64,000 nt of DNA from a bacterium (GCA_919901855.1 CAKKQC010000027.1:87612-151611), one strand, 5' to 3'; positions 51,223 through 62,147 are shown, numbered from the stretch's first letter. Notes: a model not told the origin generated them from the letters alone. Made by a program: numbers and translations.

Positions 51223-53646
51223 CTAGAGCCCCGCGTCCTTCCGCGTGTATTCCAGCAGGTCAGTCCAGTCCGGGTAGACCCCGGCGGCCCGACGCAGGGC
51301 GCCGGCGGCCTCCGCCCGCCGGCCGAGCCGGCCCGCCGTGACCGCCCAGTCGAACAGGTTCAGCTCGGAAACCAGCCCCGCGTCCACGGACGACCGGACC
51401 AGCGGGTAAGCCTCGTCCCAGCGCCCGGCCCGCGTGAGCGCGTGGCCGAGCGCCGCGTCCACGACGGCGACATCCGGCAGGAGGCGGTGCAGGGCGCGGA
51501 ACTCCCGGATCGCGCCGGCCAGGTCGTCGCGGATCGCGGCCCGCGTGGCGCGGGCGAAAGCCCGCTCCGCCCCCGGGAGAAAGAGGACACGCGCACGGGT
51601 CGAGTCAGCCCGCGGAGTCACCTCAAAGAGCCAGTGGCTGCCCCAGACCGCGTCCACCCGTCCCCCGAACTCGAGCAGCCGCAGGTGCCCGCGGACGAAG
51701 GCATCGTACGCGATGAGCATCCGCGAATCCCACGGGTACGGACTCTCCTCGAGCCGCGCCCAGTCCGCCTTCCACGAGTTGTAGAGGACCCAGCGAATCC
51801 CTGCCTGCCGGAACCGGATCCCGATCCGCCGGACGGTGGACGATTGGCGCGCGGCCGACCACGGGAACCGGGGACCCAGCCCCTCCCCGATCACGCGCAC
51901 GGGCAGTCCGACGCTCAACCGTTCCTCGATCGCGAGGATCCGGCCGTGGCCGCCGGCGGCGCGAGCGGCCGCGCGGACCGCCGGCAGTATCCGGCCGTAA
52001 GAACCCACGGCCTCGAGGCGGTAGCGTTCCGCGGGCACGCGGCCGGCCAGGTAGCCCCCGGCCGCCGCGCCGCCGGAGCCCCCCAGCCGCATGTCCAGGG
52101 GACGCAGGTGGGCCGCGAGGGCGAGCCCGAGGAGCGCGACCCGGGCCGTCCGCCGGCCGCCGCCCCGCCCTCCGAGCACGAGGGCGCACGCCGCGACGTT
52201 CCCGATCGCGAACGCGGGCCCCGCGAACCGCTCCATCGACTCGAGATCGAACGTCTCCGACACGGCGAGCAGTGCGAGCCCGAGGCCGGCCCCCGCGAAG
52301 ACCGGCCGAAACCGGGCGCCCCCGGACGACCACAACCCGGCCAAGGCCGCAAGCGCCGGCAGGCCGCTGGCCACCGCGAGGGCCGCGAGCGACCACGCCC
52401 GGTCCGCGGCCGGCCCGTGCCAGCCCGCGAACTGCGCGAGCGCCTCCCCCGTCTGGCGTCCGACCTCGGGGTCGCCGCACCAGCCGGGCGCCCACGCGAC
52501 CCCGAGCGGATACACGGGATCCCCGGTATAAAGCCACGACTTCGCCAGCCACGGCAGGAACGGCACCAGCGCGCAGGCCGCGAGGACGCCCGCCGCCCGC
52601 GCGCGCCTCGAGGCCGGCATCCGCCACACCGCGAGCCCCGCGATCACGGCCACGATCGGCGCGACCACGACCTTGACCGACAGGGCGGTCCCGCACGCGC
52701 ACCCTGCGAGCACGAGCGCGCGGCTCGGGACCCGGCGGGCCGACGCCCGGAGGGCCATCGCCATCGCGCCGAGCACGAACCCGCACAGGATCGCGTCGTT
52801 CTTGGCGGTGAAGAACGCGACGGACGCGCGCGGGATCATGACGCCCAACCACGCGGCTCCGAGCGCCGCGGAGGGATCGAGGCGCAACCGGAGCGCACGG
52901 AGAAGCGCGAGCGCGCCGAGGACCGCGAAGCAGGGCCGCAGGATCTTCACGGCGGGATCGAGCCCCGCCAGGAGCGGGAAGACGTTCGGCAGGTCGGCCC
53001 CCAGCGCCAGGGTCCAGGACATGTGGACGTCCCGACCGATCAGCCGGTGCAAGGTCAGCAATTGCCGGGGGAATCCGAGGTGGTACTCGAGGCTGTCCAC
53101 GTGGATCTCGGGCGGGATGAGCAGTGGAACGCTCCATACAAGGAGGAGGCCCCACGCCGCGCGGGCCGGGCCCGACGCCGACCGCCACACGGCCCGCCCG
53201 GCGCGGATCCATTCCCCCGCCACCGCCCGGGCACGCCCACCCGCGGACACCCCGACGGCCGCCAGGCCCCCCACGACCACCGCCGGGTACCACAGTCCCA
53301 CCGCCGCCAGCCCGAGCAGGCCCAGCGAGACCGCCGCGTACGCCGTGAAGCCCGCCACGAGCCTGACCGACCCGGTCGGACGGCCCCGCCCGAACCACCG
53401 GAGGAGCCCGACACCGGCGGCATCGTAGAGCAGGAGAAGCCCCAGGGCCAGCGCCAGCGCGCCCGCCGCCCGTTCTCCGTTCACGGCGACCCACGGACCG
53501 ACCGGCCACAGCCCCGCCAGGATCCGCCCGGCCGTCGCCACGCCGCCGGGCGGGTACCGCCACAGTGTCCACCCCAGCCCCGCGAGCAGGATCCCGGCCA
53601 TCCAGAAAGACGCTGGCGTCGGCGAGGCCGTCCGGCTCCGGGTCAT
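51223..53646 (-). CDS. GT-C-like polytopic membrane protein with C-terminal TPR, paralogue 4 of the operon
   Basis: An 807-residue protein; ATG 53646 overlaps the stop of paralogue 3 (ATGA). About 12 membrane helices span ~15-490. The first large periplasmic loop has PPEIHVDSLEYHLGFPRQLL, the position of the catalytic acidic residue in GT-C glycosyltransferases. A soluble domain follows (~500-680: RVIGEGLGPRFPW, IGIRFRQAGIRWVLYN, GSHWLFEVTPR), then a TPR tail (LPGAERAFARA, VVDAALGHALTRAGRWDEAYPLVR). It probably transfers sugar from a lipid donor to an exported acceptor (family inference). Its nearest relative is paralogue 3. Confidence 0.72.
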   Translation of the reverse strand: MTRSRTASPTPASFWMAGILLAGLGWTLWRYPPGGVATAGRILAGLWPVGPWVAVNGERAAGALALALGLLLLYDAAGVGLLRWFGRGRPTGSVRLVAGFTAYAAVSLGLLGLAAVGLWYPAVVVGGLAAVGVSAGGRARAVAGEWIRAGRAVWRSASGPARAAWGLLLVWSVPLLIPPEIHVDSLEYHLGFPRQLLTLHRLIGRDVHMSWTLALGADLPNVFPLLAGLDPAVKILRPCFAVLGALALLRALRLRLDPSAALGAAWLGVMIPRASVAFFTAKNDAILCGFVLGAMAMALRASARRVPSRALVLAGCACGTALSVKVVVAPIVAVIAGLAVWRMPASRRARAAGVLAACALVPFLPWLAKSWLYTGDPVYPLGVAWAPGWCGDPEVGRQTGEALAQFAGWHGPAADRAWSLAALAVASGLPALAALAGLWSSGGARFRPVFAGAGLGLALLAVSETFDLESMERFAGPAFAIGNVAACALVLGGRGGGRRTARVALLGLALAAHLRPLDMRLGGSGGAAAGGYLAGRVPAERYRLEAVGSYGRILPAVRAAARAAGGHGRILAIEERLSVGLPVRVIGEGLGPRFPWSAARQSSTVRRIGIRFRQAGIRWVLYNSWKADWARLEESPYPWDSRMLIAYDAFVRGHLRLLEFGGRVDAVWGSHWLFEVTPRADSTRARVLFLPGAERAFARATRAAIRDDLAGAIREFRALHRLLPDVAVVDAALGHALTRAGRWDEAYPLVRSSVDAGLVSELNLFDWAVTAGRLGRRAEAAGALRRAAGVYPDWTDLLEYTRKDAGL

Positions 53647-56093
53647 CGGGCGACGCCTGCCTTGATGCGGGTGACGGCGAGCCGCTCTACCCAGCCCGGA
53701 CACACCTCAGCCGCCCGGCGGAGGGCCTCCTCGGCCTCCGCGCGGCGACCGAGCCGGCCCGAGGCGATCGCCCAATCGAACAGGTTCGTCTCGTAGACCA
53801 GCCCGGCGTCCACGGACGAACGAACCAGCGGGTAGGCCTCTCCGTACCGTCCCGCTTTCACGAGCGCATGACCAAGCGCGGCGTCCACGGCGACCACGCC
53901 GGGCAGGAGCCGGTGCGCGGCGCGGAACCCCGCGATCGCGGCGTCGAGGTCGCCAGCGAGCGCGGCCCGGGTCGGGCGCGCGAGCGCACGCTCAGCCCCC
54001 GGAAGGAACAGAACGCGGGCCATGGGCGCGGACGCCTGCCCGGACATCACTTCGAAGAGCCAGTGGGATCCCCAGACGGGGTCCTCCCTGCCGCTGAACG
54101 CCCGCAGCCGCAGGTGCCGCCGCGCCCAGGTCTCATAGAGATGAAGCATACGCGGATCCCAGGCGTACGGCTGTTCCTCCAGCCGCGCCCAGTAGGCCTT
54201 CCACGGGTTGTGCAGGACCCAGCGGACGTCCGCCTGCCGGTACCGGATCGTCATCCGCCGCTCCGAGTCCGCCTCCCGGGCGATCCGCCAGGGGACGCGC
54301 GGCCCCAGCCCCTCGCCGATCACGCGCGCGGGGAGGCCGAACGCGAGCGCCTCCCCGACCGCGAGGATGCGTCCGGGGTCGCAGGAGCGACCCTCGCGGT
54401 CCCGGAGGACACCAGAGCCGCGCTCGCCCGCCCCACGAACGGCCGCCCCGACCGCCGGCAGGATCCGGCCATACGATCCAGTCGCCTCACGGCGAAACGC
54501 CTCCCCGGATGCGCGGCCCGCGAGATAGCCCCCGAGCCCCGCGCCGCCGGGGCCGCCGAGGAGCGCGGCCGTCACGCGCGCATGGGCCGCCAGCCCAAGG
54601 CACAGGAGTGCGATCCTGGCCGGACGCCATCCGCGGCCTCGACCACCGAACACCAAGGCACACGCGACGAGATTTCCCATCACGAACGCGGGCGCCGCGA
54701 ACCGCTCGACGTTCCCCGGGGTGAACCGCAGCGCGGCGACCATGAGGCCGATCCCGAGCCAGGCCCCGATCGTGACCAGGCGCGGTGCCGCGAGCCGTGT
54801 CGCCGCAATCACGGGCAGGATCGCGAGCGCGGGGAGCGCGTTCGCGATCGCGAACCGGGCCGTCTCCCCCGGCCAGTCCCACGCCGACCGGCTCCCGTCC
54901 ATGACGAGCGCCAGCGCCCGGGCCGTCTGGCCGTCCACGCCGTCGGAGAAGAGTCCGGGCGCCCACGCCACTCCCAGCGGATAGACGGGATCGCCCGTGA
55001 AGAGCCACGACTTCGCCAGCCACGGCAGGACCGCGGCGCCCGCGCCGGCTGAAAGCGCGGCCGCCGCCCGCCACCGTCCCCGCCCGCCGACGCGCCAGAG
55101 CGCGATCCCGGCGACCACCGCGGCGACCGGGGCCACGACGATCTTCATCGACAGCAGGAGACCGCAGGCACCGCCGGCGAGCACGGCTGCCCGGCTCGGG
55201 CGCCGCCGGCACGAAGCCCCCAGCGCCATCGCCATCCCCCCGAGCACGACGCCACAAACGGTCGCGTCGTTCTTGGCCGTGAAGAACGTGGCTGAGGCCG
55301 CCGGAATCACGAGGGCCAGCCACCCGGCGCCGAGCGCGGCGGAGGATCCCAGCCGGATCCGGAGAGCCCGCAGGAGCGCGAGGGACCCGAGGACGGCGAG
55401 GACGGGCCGCAGGAGCTTCGCCGCCGGGTCGAGCCCGGCCAGAATCGGGTACACGTTCGGCAGGTCGGCCGCCAGCGCGCTCGTCCACGCCATGTACGCG
55501 TCCGTCCCGATGAGCCGGTGCGCGAGCAGGACCTGCTGGGGAAACCCGAGGTGGTACTCGAGCGCGTCGACATGGATCTCGGGGGGGAGCAGGAGGGGGA
55601 TGGACCAGCCCAGGACCAGCCCCCACGCCGCCCGGACCGGCCACGAGGCCGACCGCCACAGCGCCCGTCCGGCCACCGTCCATTCCCGGCCCTCCGCGCG
55701 CAGGTGGCGGCGGACCGCCAGCCCAACCAGGACGAGCATGCCCCACAGGACCGCGGGGAACCAGAGCCCGGCGGCCGACAGCCCCAGGAGGCCGAGCGAG
55801 ACCGCCGCGAAGCCGGCGAACACGGCGACCAGCCGTACCGAACCGGCGGGGCGGACCCTGCCGAGCCACCGCAGAAGCCCGACGCCCGCAGCGTCGAAGA
55901 GGAAAGCCAGCGCCGCCGCGAGCCCGGCGGCCGCGACCGCGCGCCCGGCATTCACCGCGATCCACGGCCCCGCGGGCAGATCCCCGGCCAGGTTCCGCCC
56001 CGCCGTCGCTATGTCGCCCGCGGGCAAGTGCCACAGCATCCACGCCAGCCCCGCGAACAGGATCCCGGCGACCCAGCGTGCCGCGCGCGTCAT
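53643..56093 (-). CDS. GT-C-like polytopic membrane protein with C-terminal TPR, paralogue 3 of the operon
   Basis: An 816-residue protein; ATG 56093 overlaps the stop of paralogue 2 (ATGA). The layout is as in its downstream twin: ~12 membrane helices, loop motif PPEIHVDALEYHLGFPQQVL, RVIGEGLGPRVPW, MTIRYRQADVRWVLHN, GSHWLFEVMSG, and TPR tail (LPGAERALARP, VVDAALGHALVKAGRYGEAYPLVR). It carries an extra ~15-residue Gly/Arg-rich insert before ILAVGEALAFG. The high local identity with paralogue 4 indicates the most recent duplication of the four. Confidence 0.72.
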   Translation of the reverse strand: MTRAARWVAGILFAGLAWMLWHLPAGDIATAGRNLAGDLPAGPWIAVNAGRAVAAAGLAAALAFLFDAAGVGLLRWLGRVRPAGSVRLVAVFAGFAAVSLGLLGLSAAGLWFPAVLWGMLVLVGLAVRRHLRAEGREWTVAGRALWRSASWPVRAAWGLVLGWSIPLLLPPEIHVDALEYHLGFPQQVLLAHRLIGTDAYMAWTSALAADLPNVYPILAGLDPAAKLLRPVLAVLGSLALLRALRIRLGSSAALGAGWLALVIPAASATFFTAKNDATVCGVVLGGMAMALGASCRRRPSRAAVLAGGACGLLLSMKIVVAPVAAVVAGIALWRVGGRGRWRAAAALSAGAGAAVLPWLAKSWLFTGDPVYPLGVAWAPGLFSDGVDGQTARALALVMDGSRSAWDWPGETARFAIANALPALAILPVIAATRLAAPRLVTIGAWLGIGLMVAALRFTPGNVERFAAPAFVMGNLVACALVFGGRGRGWRPARIALLCLGLAAHARVTAALLGGPGGAGLGGYLAGRASGEAFRREATGSYGRILPAVGAAVRGAGERGSGVLRDREGRSCDPGRILAVGEALAFGLPARVIGEGLGPRVPWRIAREADSERRMTIRYRQADVRWVLHNPWKAYWARLEEQPYAWDPRMLHLYETWARRHLRLRAFSGREDPVWGSHWLFEVMSGQASAPMARVLFLPGAERALARPTRAALAGDLDAAIAGFRAAHRLLPGVVAVDAALGHALVKAGRYGEAYPLVRSSVDAGLVYETNLFDWAIASGRLGRRAEAEEALRRAAEVCPGWVERLAVTRIKAGVAR

Positions 56094-58513
56094 CGCGACG
56101 CCGCGCCGCCGGACGTCCTCGTCCGGGCGGACGTCCTCGCCCGATCGGACGTCCCCATCCGCGCGGATGCCGCCAACGCCACCCGGTCGCCCCAGAGCGG
56201 ATAGGCGGCGCGCGCCCGCGCGAGGAGAGCGGCCGCCTCCCCGCGCCTCCCGAGCCGTCCCGCAGCCACGGCCAGGTCGAGCAGGTTCGCCTCGTCCAGC
56301 ACGCCGGCGTCCACGCTCGCGCGCAACCGAACGTGCGCCTCGGCAGTCCGGCCCTTCGCCAGCAGGGCATGGCCGAGCCAGGCGTCGACTACGCCCACGC
56401 CCGGCAGCGCCCGGCTGAGCGCCTCGAACCGCCGGACGGCGTCGTCGAGGTTCCCGTGCAGCTCCGCGAGCGCGGCCGCCGCGAACGCGCGCTCGGCGCC
56501 GGGAAGATACGGCAACCCCCCGGGACCCCCGGGCGTCCAGCGCACCCCGAGCAGCCGCGAGCTCCCATAGAGGGGATCTACCCGGTCGCAGGCCGCTATA
56601 GGCCCCACGTGGCCGCGCACGAAAGCCGCGTAGGCCGCGAGCATGCGGGGCGTCCACTCCCACGGCGTCGGCAGGAACCTGGCCTGGCCGGCGACGACGG
56701 GGTTGTACGTGATCCACCGGACGCCCGCCTGCCGGAATCGGACCGCTATGCGCCGGGCCGATGCGGACTCGCAGACCACGGTCCGCACGAACGGGGGCTC
56801 GAAGCCCTCGCCGATGACGCGCGCCGGAATGCCCCAGTAGATGGGCTCCCCGATCGAGAGCACGGCGCCCGGCCCCCGGACCGCGCCGCGGAGGACGGGC
56901 AGGAGCTCGCCGAATCCGAGAAGTCCTTGCCGCCGGAACTCCTCCGCCGACCGGCGCCCCGATACGTACTCGGCGGCCGGCGCGCCCGGGAACTCCGGGG
57001 GCTGGCCGGCCAGGACACGGGACTGAAAGACCAGCCCCAGGGCCCCGAAGAGCGCCCACGCGGCGACCGCGCGCACGCGTCCCCGCGCCACCCCGAGCAG
57101 GACGGCCAGCGCGAACAGGTCGAGCAGCGCGAACGCCGGGTAGAGGAACCGGTCGACGGTGGACAACCCGCCGCGCCAGGCGAGCACCGTCGCCGTCGTC
57201 CCCAGCACGGTCGTGGCGAGGAGCGTGCCCAACCCACGCGGGCGGCGCCGCCAGAAGGCCAGCGCGGGCAGGACCAGCCATGCATTCGCCAGCAGCAGTC
57301 CCCCGGTCTCCGGCAGGAATGTCCCGCGCAGCCGCGTCTCCCGGATGAAGAACCGGTAGGTCGTCCGGATCGCCTCGGCATCGGCCGGCGGCCCGAAGAG
57401 GCTGGGCATCCAGACGGTCCCCAGCGGATACGCCGGGTCGGCGAGGTACAGCCAGGACCGCAGGGCCCACGGCAGGACCGCCACGGCGCATCCCACGGCG
57501 AGGATCGCCGCCGCCGACGCCCGCCGGGCCGGTCGCGTACGCAGCCATGCGGCGCCGGCCAACAGGACGGCCAGCGGCGCGATCACCCACTTCGACATCA
57601 CCAGGACGCCCAGCAGGCACGCGGCCACGAGGAGGCTTCCGCGGGGACGCGGTGCTCCCCGCACGAACAGACCGCCCGCGAGCATGGCGGCCGCGCTAGC
57701 CAGCGCGAACCCGCAGACGAGGCCGTCGTTCTTCGCCGTGAAGAGGAAGAGCCCACCGGCGGGGAGCAGGAGGGCGAGCCACACGACGCCGGCCTCAGCC
57801 GGCGCCGCCAGGCCGGCCGCAAGTCCACGGAGCACCGCGAGGCCGCCGATCCCGGCGAGCACGGGACGCAGGATCTTGGCGGCGGGGTCGAGGCCCGCCG
57901 CGACCGGAATCGCGTTGGGCAGGTCGGCGGCGAGCGGCAGGGCCCACGCGAGGTAGACCGAGCGACCGAAAAGCCGGCGGGTCCCAAGTAGCTGATCCGG
58001 GAACGCGAGGTGGTACTGCATGCAATCCATGTAGGTCTCGGGCGGCGCGAGCAGGAACGCGGCCACGCCGCTCGCGGCCGCAATCCCGATGCGGCCGGCC
58101 CAGCCCGCCTCCCCCCAGACCGCCGCCAGCCAGCCGGCCACGGCCGGGATCGCCCGGGGACGCCCCGCCAGGGCCGCCGCCCCGAAACCCGCGCACAGGA
58201 GAACGAGCGAGACCCGGTCGAAGAGGCCGGCCGCGGCCGCGCCGAGCAGGGCGTATGAGAGCGCCGCGTACCCGGCGAACGGCGCCAGGAGCCGGAAGGC
58301 CCCGGCCGGACGGCGACCGAGCGCGACGCGCAGCACGGCCAGCCCCGCGCCGTCGCAGGCGGCCAACAGGCACGCCGCCAGCAACGCGGACGCGGCCGCG
58401 CGCCCCGCGTTCACGAGCCACCACGGCCCTATGGGCCATACGCCCGCGAGCATCCCGGCCGACACCCCGAGGTCGGCGGGGATCCGCGCGAGCGCGGCCG
58501 CGAGCCCCGTCAC
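56090..58513 (-). CDS. GT-C-like polytopic membrane protein with C-terminal TPR, paralogue 2 of the operon
   Basis: An 807-residue protein starting at GTG 58513, which overlaps the stop of paralogue 1 (GTGA). It has the same plan: PPETYMDCMQYHLAFPDQLL, VIGEGFEPPFVRTV, IAVRFRQAGVRWITYN, and TPR tail (LPGAERAFAAA, VVDAWLGHALLAKGRTAEAHVRLR). The D-Y-H arrangement is retained. Its C-terminus is an Arg/Ser/Thr-rich extension (SARMGTSDRARTSARTRTSG) absent from the others. It is clearly diverged from the 3/4 pair. Confidence 0.7.
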   Translation of the reverse strand: MTGLAAALARIPADLGVSAGMLAGVWPIGPWWLVNAGRAAASALLAACLLAACDGAGLAVLRVALGRRPAGAFRLLAPFAGYAALSYALLGAAAAGLFDRVSLVLLCAGFGAAALAGRPRAIPAVAGWLAAVWGEAGWAGRIGIAAASGVAAFLLAPPETYMDCMQYHLAFPDQLLGTRRLFGRSVYLAWALPLAADLPNAIPVAAGLDPAAKILRPVLAGIGGLAVLRGLAAGLAAPAEAGVVWLALLLPAGGLFLFTAKNDGLVCGFALASAAAMLAGGLFVRGAPRPRGSLLVAACLLGVLVMSKWVIAPLAVLLAGAAWLRTRPARRASAAAILAVGCAVAVLPWALRSWLYLADPAYPLGTVWMPSLFGPPADAEAIRTTYRFFIRETRLRGTFLPETGGLLLANAWLVLPALAFWRRRPRGLGTLLATTVLGTTATVLAWRGGLSTVDRFLYPAFALLDLFALAVLLGVARGRVRAVAAWALFGALGLVFQSRVLAGQPPEFPGAPAAEYVSGRRSAEEFRRQGLLGFGELLPVLRGAVRGPGAVLSIGEPIYWGIPARVIGEGFEPPFVRTVVCESASARRIAVRFRQAGVRWITYNPVVAGQARFLPTPWEWTPRMLAAYAAFVRGHVGPIAACDRVDPLYGSSRLLGVRWTPGGPGGLPYLPGAERAFAAAALAELHGNLDDAVRRFEALSRALPGVGVVDAWLGHALLAKGRTAEAHVRLRASVDAGVLDEANLLDLAVAAGRLGRRGEAAALLARARAAYPLWGDRVALAASARMGTSDRARTSARTRTSGGAASR

Positions 58514-60951
58514 AGTCCCGCCGCCCGCTTCGCCGCCGCGACCCGTTCGGGCCACAGGGGGTACGCCTGCGCCGCCCGCGCGAGAGCGTCGAGCGCCTCC
58601 GCCCGGCGCCCCAACCGTCCGGCCGCCACCGCGAGATCGAGGAGATTGGTCTCGTCCACGAGTCCGTCCGCTACCGTCCGCTTCAATATGGGATACGCTT
58701 CCCGCGCGCGGCCGGCCGCCAGGAGGGCGTCGGCCTCCATGGATGCGATCGAGGCGACCGGGGGCAGGTGGCCGAACGCCCGAAACCGCCGGACCGCATC
58801 CCCGTACGCGCCGTGGACGGCCGCGAGCGAAGCGTACGTGTAGGCGCGTTCCGCCCCCGGCAGGAACAGCACGGTCGCCAGCGGAGACGCAGGCGACCGT
58901 TTCACCTCGAACAGCCACGGGCTTCCGTAGTTCGGATCGGACCGGCCGGCGAACGCGACGATCCTGAGATGCCTCCGCACGAACTCCGCGTACCTGACGA
59001 GGTCGTCGCGGCCCCACTCGTACGGCGCGTACGTATACCGGCCCCAGTCGGCCATCTGCGCGTTGAAGAGGATCCAGCCGACGTTCGCCTGCCGAAACCT
59101 GACCGCGATGCGCCCGACCGACGTTGCCCCGCGGCACGCGCGCCAGACGAACGGCGGCCCGAATACCTGCGTCCGCACCCGGGCCGGAATGCCCCAGAAA
59201 TGGACCTCCCCGATCGCGAGCACGGACCTCGGTGGGGTCTCCGACCCCACCGCGCTCACGACCTCGGGCAGGATCGCGCCGTAGGCCAGCATGCCCCGGA
59301 GCCGCATGTCCCCCGCCGTCAGCCGGCCGGCATGGTACGCGGCGTGTAGTGACTGCAGGCTCCCGCCGGGCCACCACTCGAACCGCCCCAACCCGACGGC
59401 GCACAGGAAGCCGAGGGCGGTCGCCAACCCGGCCACGACGCGGCGACTCGCCCGTCGGCCCGGGTCCTCGTGAGACCCCACAGTCATCCCGGCCAGGCCC
59501 ACCAGGCCCCAGAGCGCGAAGGCGGGATAGCAGAACCGTTCCACGTGCTCGAGCGCCCCCCGGATCCCGGCCACCAGCCCCAGGTACCCGGCCGCACTCG
59601 CGACGAGGAGTACGCCGGTGCCGCGGGGCAGGCGTCCGAGCCACGGGAGCGCCGCCAGGAAGAGCCAGGCGTTCGGGAGCGCGAGCCGGAGCGCCTCGGC
59701 CGGAAACGCCGAGGCCCGGCGGACATCCTGCAGGTAGATAAGGAACATCGCCCTGATCCCGTCGCTCGTCTCCGGGTTCCCGAAGAGCCCGGGGAGGGCG
59801 GATGCTCCGACCGGTGGGAGGGGATCGGCCTCCAGGCACCAGGCCTTGAGCGCCCAGGGCAGTATCGGGAAGATGGCCGCGAGCCCGAGGATTCCGGTGA
59901 CGCGCCACCGGCTGCGGTGCCCGGTCCGGAGCACGACCGCAGCCGCGAGCGCTGCGGCCAGCGGCAGGGTCAGGTACTTGACCGCCACCGTGGCCCCGAG
60001 CAGGCACGCCCCGCACGCGAGCGCGGCGGGACGTTGCGATCCCGCGGCCGCGCGGCGTCCGCGCGCTAACCCTCCCGCGTGCAGGAGGAGGCCGGCCGCC
60101 GCGAGCGCGTGGCCGACGGCGAAGGAATCGCTCTTGGCGAGCACGAGCCCGCTCCGCGCGGTCGGGACGATGAGCGTGAGCACGACGGCCGCCGCGCCGG
60201 CCGCGGCGTTCCCCGCGGGGACGAGCGCGGTCCACAGCACGGCCGCGCCCGCGAGCGCGAGCAGGAGCGCGCAGACGCGCGCGGCGGGGTCCAGCCCGCA
60301 CAGGACCGGGAAGACGTACGGGAACTCGGCGGGAAGCGGGATCGCCCAGTGCGAGTAGAGGTCGCTCCCGAGCAGGCGATGCGCGCGCAGAACCTGCTGG
60401 GGAAACGCGAGGTCGTAGGTCAGGCAATCGCGCGCGAGCTCCGGCGGCGTGACCAGCGACACCAGCCAGCCCGCGAGCAGGACGCCCGCGAAGCGGCCCG
60501 CGACCGGCGCGTCGCGCCACAGGGACGCCGCAGTCCCGGCCCAGTCGCGGGCCACCGCTCTAGCGGACCCGAACGCCGTGATCACGACGAGCGCCGCGGC
60601 TGCCGCCAGGGCGGCCGGGAACCAGAGGCCGGCGGCGGCCCCCCCGAGCAGGGCCGTGGAGACGGCCAGGTAGCCGAGGAGCGGGGCGGCCCACCGGACC
60701 GGCCCCGCCATCCTCCGCACGCCCGCCCAACCGGTCAGCCGCCGTCCGAGCGCGTCCGAGAGGAAGACGAGGCTGAAGCCCAGCAGGAGCGCCGCCGCCG
60801 TGCGTACCGTGTTCCCGGCCAGGTGCGGCCCCGGCGGCCACAGGCCTCCCGGGAATGCGGCGGACCATGCCCCGGCCCGCGACAGCGCCCGCCACTCCCA
60901 CGCGGCCGCGATCGCCAGCACGGCAGCACTCCATGCGAATCCCACGTTCAT
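58510..60951 (-). CDS. GT-C-like polytopic membrane protein with C-terminal TPR, paralogue 1 (first gene)
   Basis: An 813-residue protein with the same plan as the other three, but the loop motif reads PPELARDCLTYDLAFPQQVL: the His after Tyr is replaced by Asp. Other shared blocks are ARVRTQVFGPPFVWRA, IAVRFRQANVGWILFN and LPGAERAYTYA. No Shine-Dalgarno precedes ATG 60951. The ATG directly abuts TACTAT, and an in-frame GTG at 60945 would lie 6 nt after this box, so 60945 may be the true leaderless start. It heads the four-gene operon. Confidence 0.7.
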   Translation of the reverse strand: MNVGFAWSAAVLAIAAAWEWRALSRAGAWSAAFPGGLWPPGPHLAGNTVRTAAALLLGFSLVFLSDALGRRLTGWAGVRRMAGPVRWAAPLLGYLAVSTALLGGAAAGLWFPAALAAAAALVVITAFGSARAVARDWAGTAASLWRDAPVAGRFAGVLLAGWLVSLVTPPELARDCLTYDLAFPQQVLRAHRLLGSDLYSHWAIPLPAEFPYVFPVLCGLDPAARVCALLLALAGAAVLWTALVPAGNAAAGAAAVVLTLIVPTARSGLVLAKSDSFAVGHALAAAGLLLHAGGLARGRRAAAGSQRPAALACGACLLGATVAVKYLTLPLAAALAAAVVLRTGHRSRWRVTGILGLAAIFPILPWALKAWCLEADPLPPVGASALPGLFGNPETSDGIRAMFLIYLQDVRRASAFPAEALRLALPNAWLFLAALPWLGRLPRGTGVLLVASAAGYLGLVAGIRGALEHVERFCYPAFALWGLVGLAGMTVGSHEDPGRRASRRVVAGLATALGFLCAVGLGRFEWWPGGSLQSLHAAYHAGRLTAGDMRLRGMLAYGAILPEVVSAVGSETPPRSVLAIGEVHFWGIPARVRTQVFGPPFVWRACRGATSVGRIAVRFRQANVGWILFNAQMADWGRYTYAPYEWGRDDLVRYAEFVRRHLRIVAFAGRSDPNYGSPWLFEVKRSPASPLATVLFLPGAERAYTYASLAAVHGAYGDAVRRFRAFGHLPPVASIASMEADALLAAGRAREAYPILKRTVADGLVDETNLLDLAVAAGRLGRRAEALDALARAAQAYPLWPERVAAAKRAAGL

Positions 60952-60957
60952 ATAGTA
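60952..60957 (-). promoter_or_regulatory. Candidate -10 box of the four-gene GT-C operon
   Basis: TACTAT on the minus strand, abutting ATG 60951 and 6 nt before GTG 60945. The geometry matches other leaderless boxes only if GTG is the start. Confidence 0.35.
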
Positions 60958-60983
60958 CCGGTCGCCGCCTTCGGAACCCCGTG

Positions 60984-61030
60984 CCGAGTTGCGACGTCCA
61001 GAGCAACTCGGAGACGCCCGTCTTTGGGCG
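60984..61030 (+). promoter_or_regulatory. Two tandem hairpins / dyad in the moxR upstream region
   Basis: A perfect 9-bp inverted repeat (CCGAGTTGC, 10-nt loop, GCAACTCGG, 60984-61011) is followed by a 5-bp one (CGCCC-GTCTTT-GGGCG, 61015-61030) in the 136-bp divergent gap. It could be an operator dyad or a structured leader. The moxR start is 58 nt further on. Confidence 0.4.
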
Positions 61031-61087
61031 GCAGTTGTACCCGAATGCGTTCATTTGATAGGTTGTCATTTCGGGAGGAGCACCACC

Positions 61088-62077
<990 letters not shown>

Positions 62078-62147
62078 GGGGACGCCCGGTGGAACCCCGG
62101 GGTTTTCGGCGGATCGCGGACGCGCGGACGGAATCGAGGTAGGCCGG

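Noticed and set aside
56094..60520. Extended frames joining adjacent GT-C paralogues into proteins of 1300-1480 residues.
   Set aside because: The added parts are out-of-frame shadows of the upstream paralogue; each gene has its own overlapping start.
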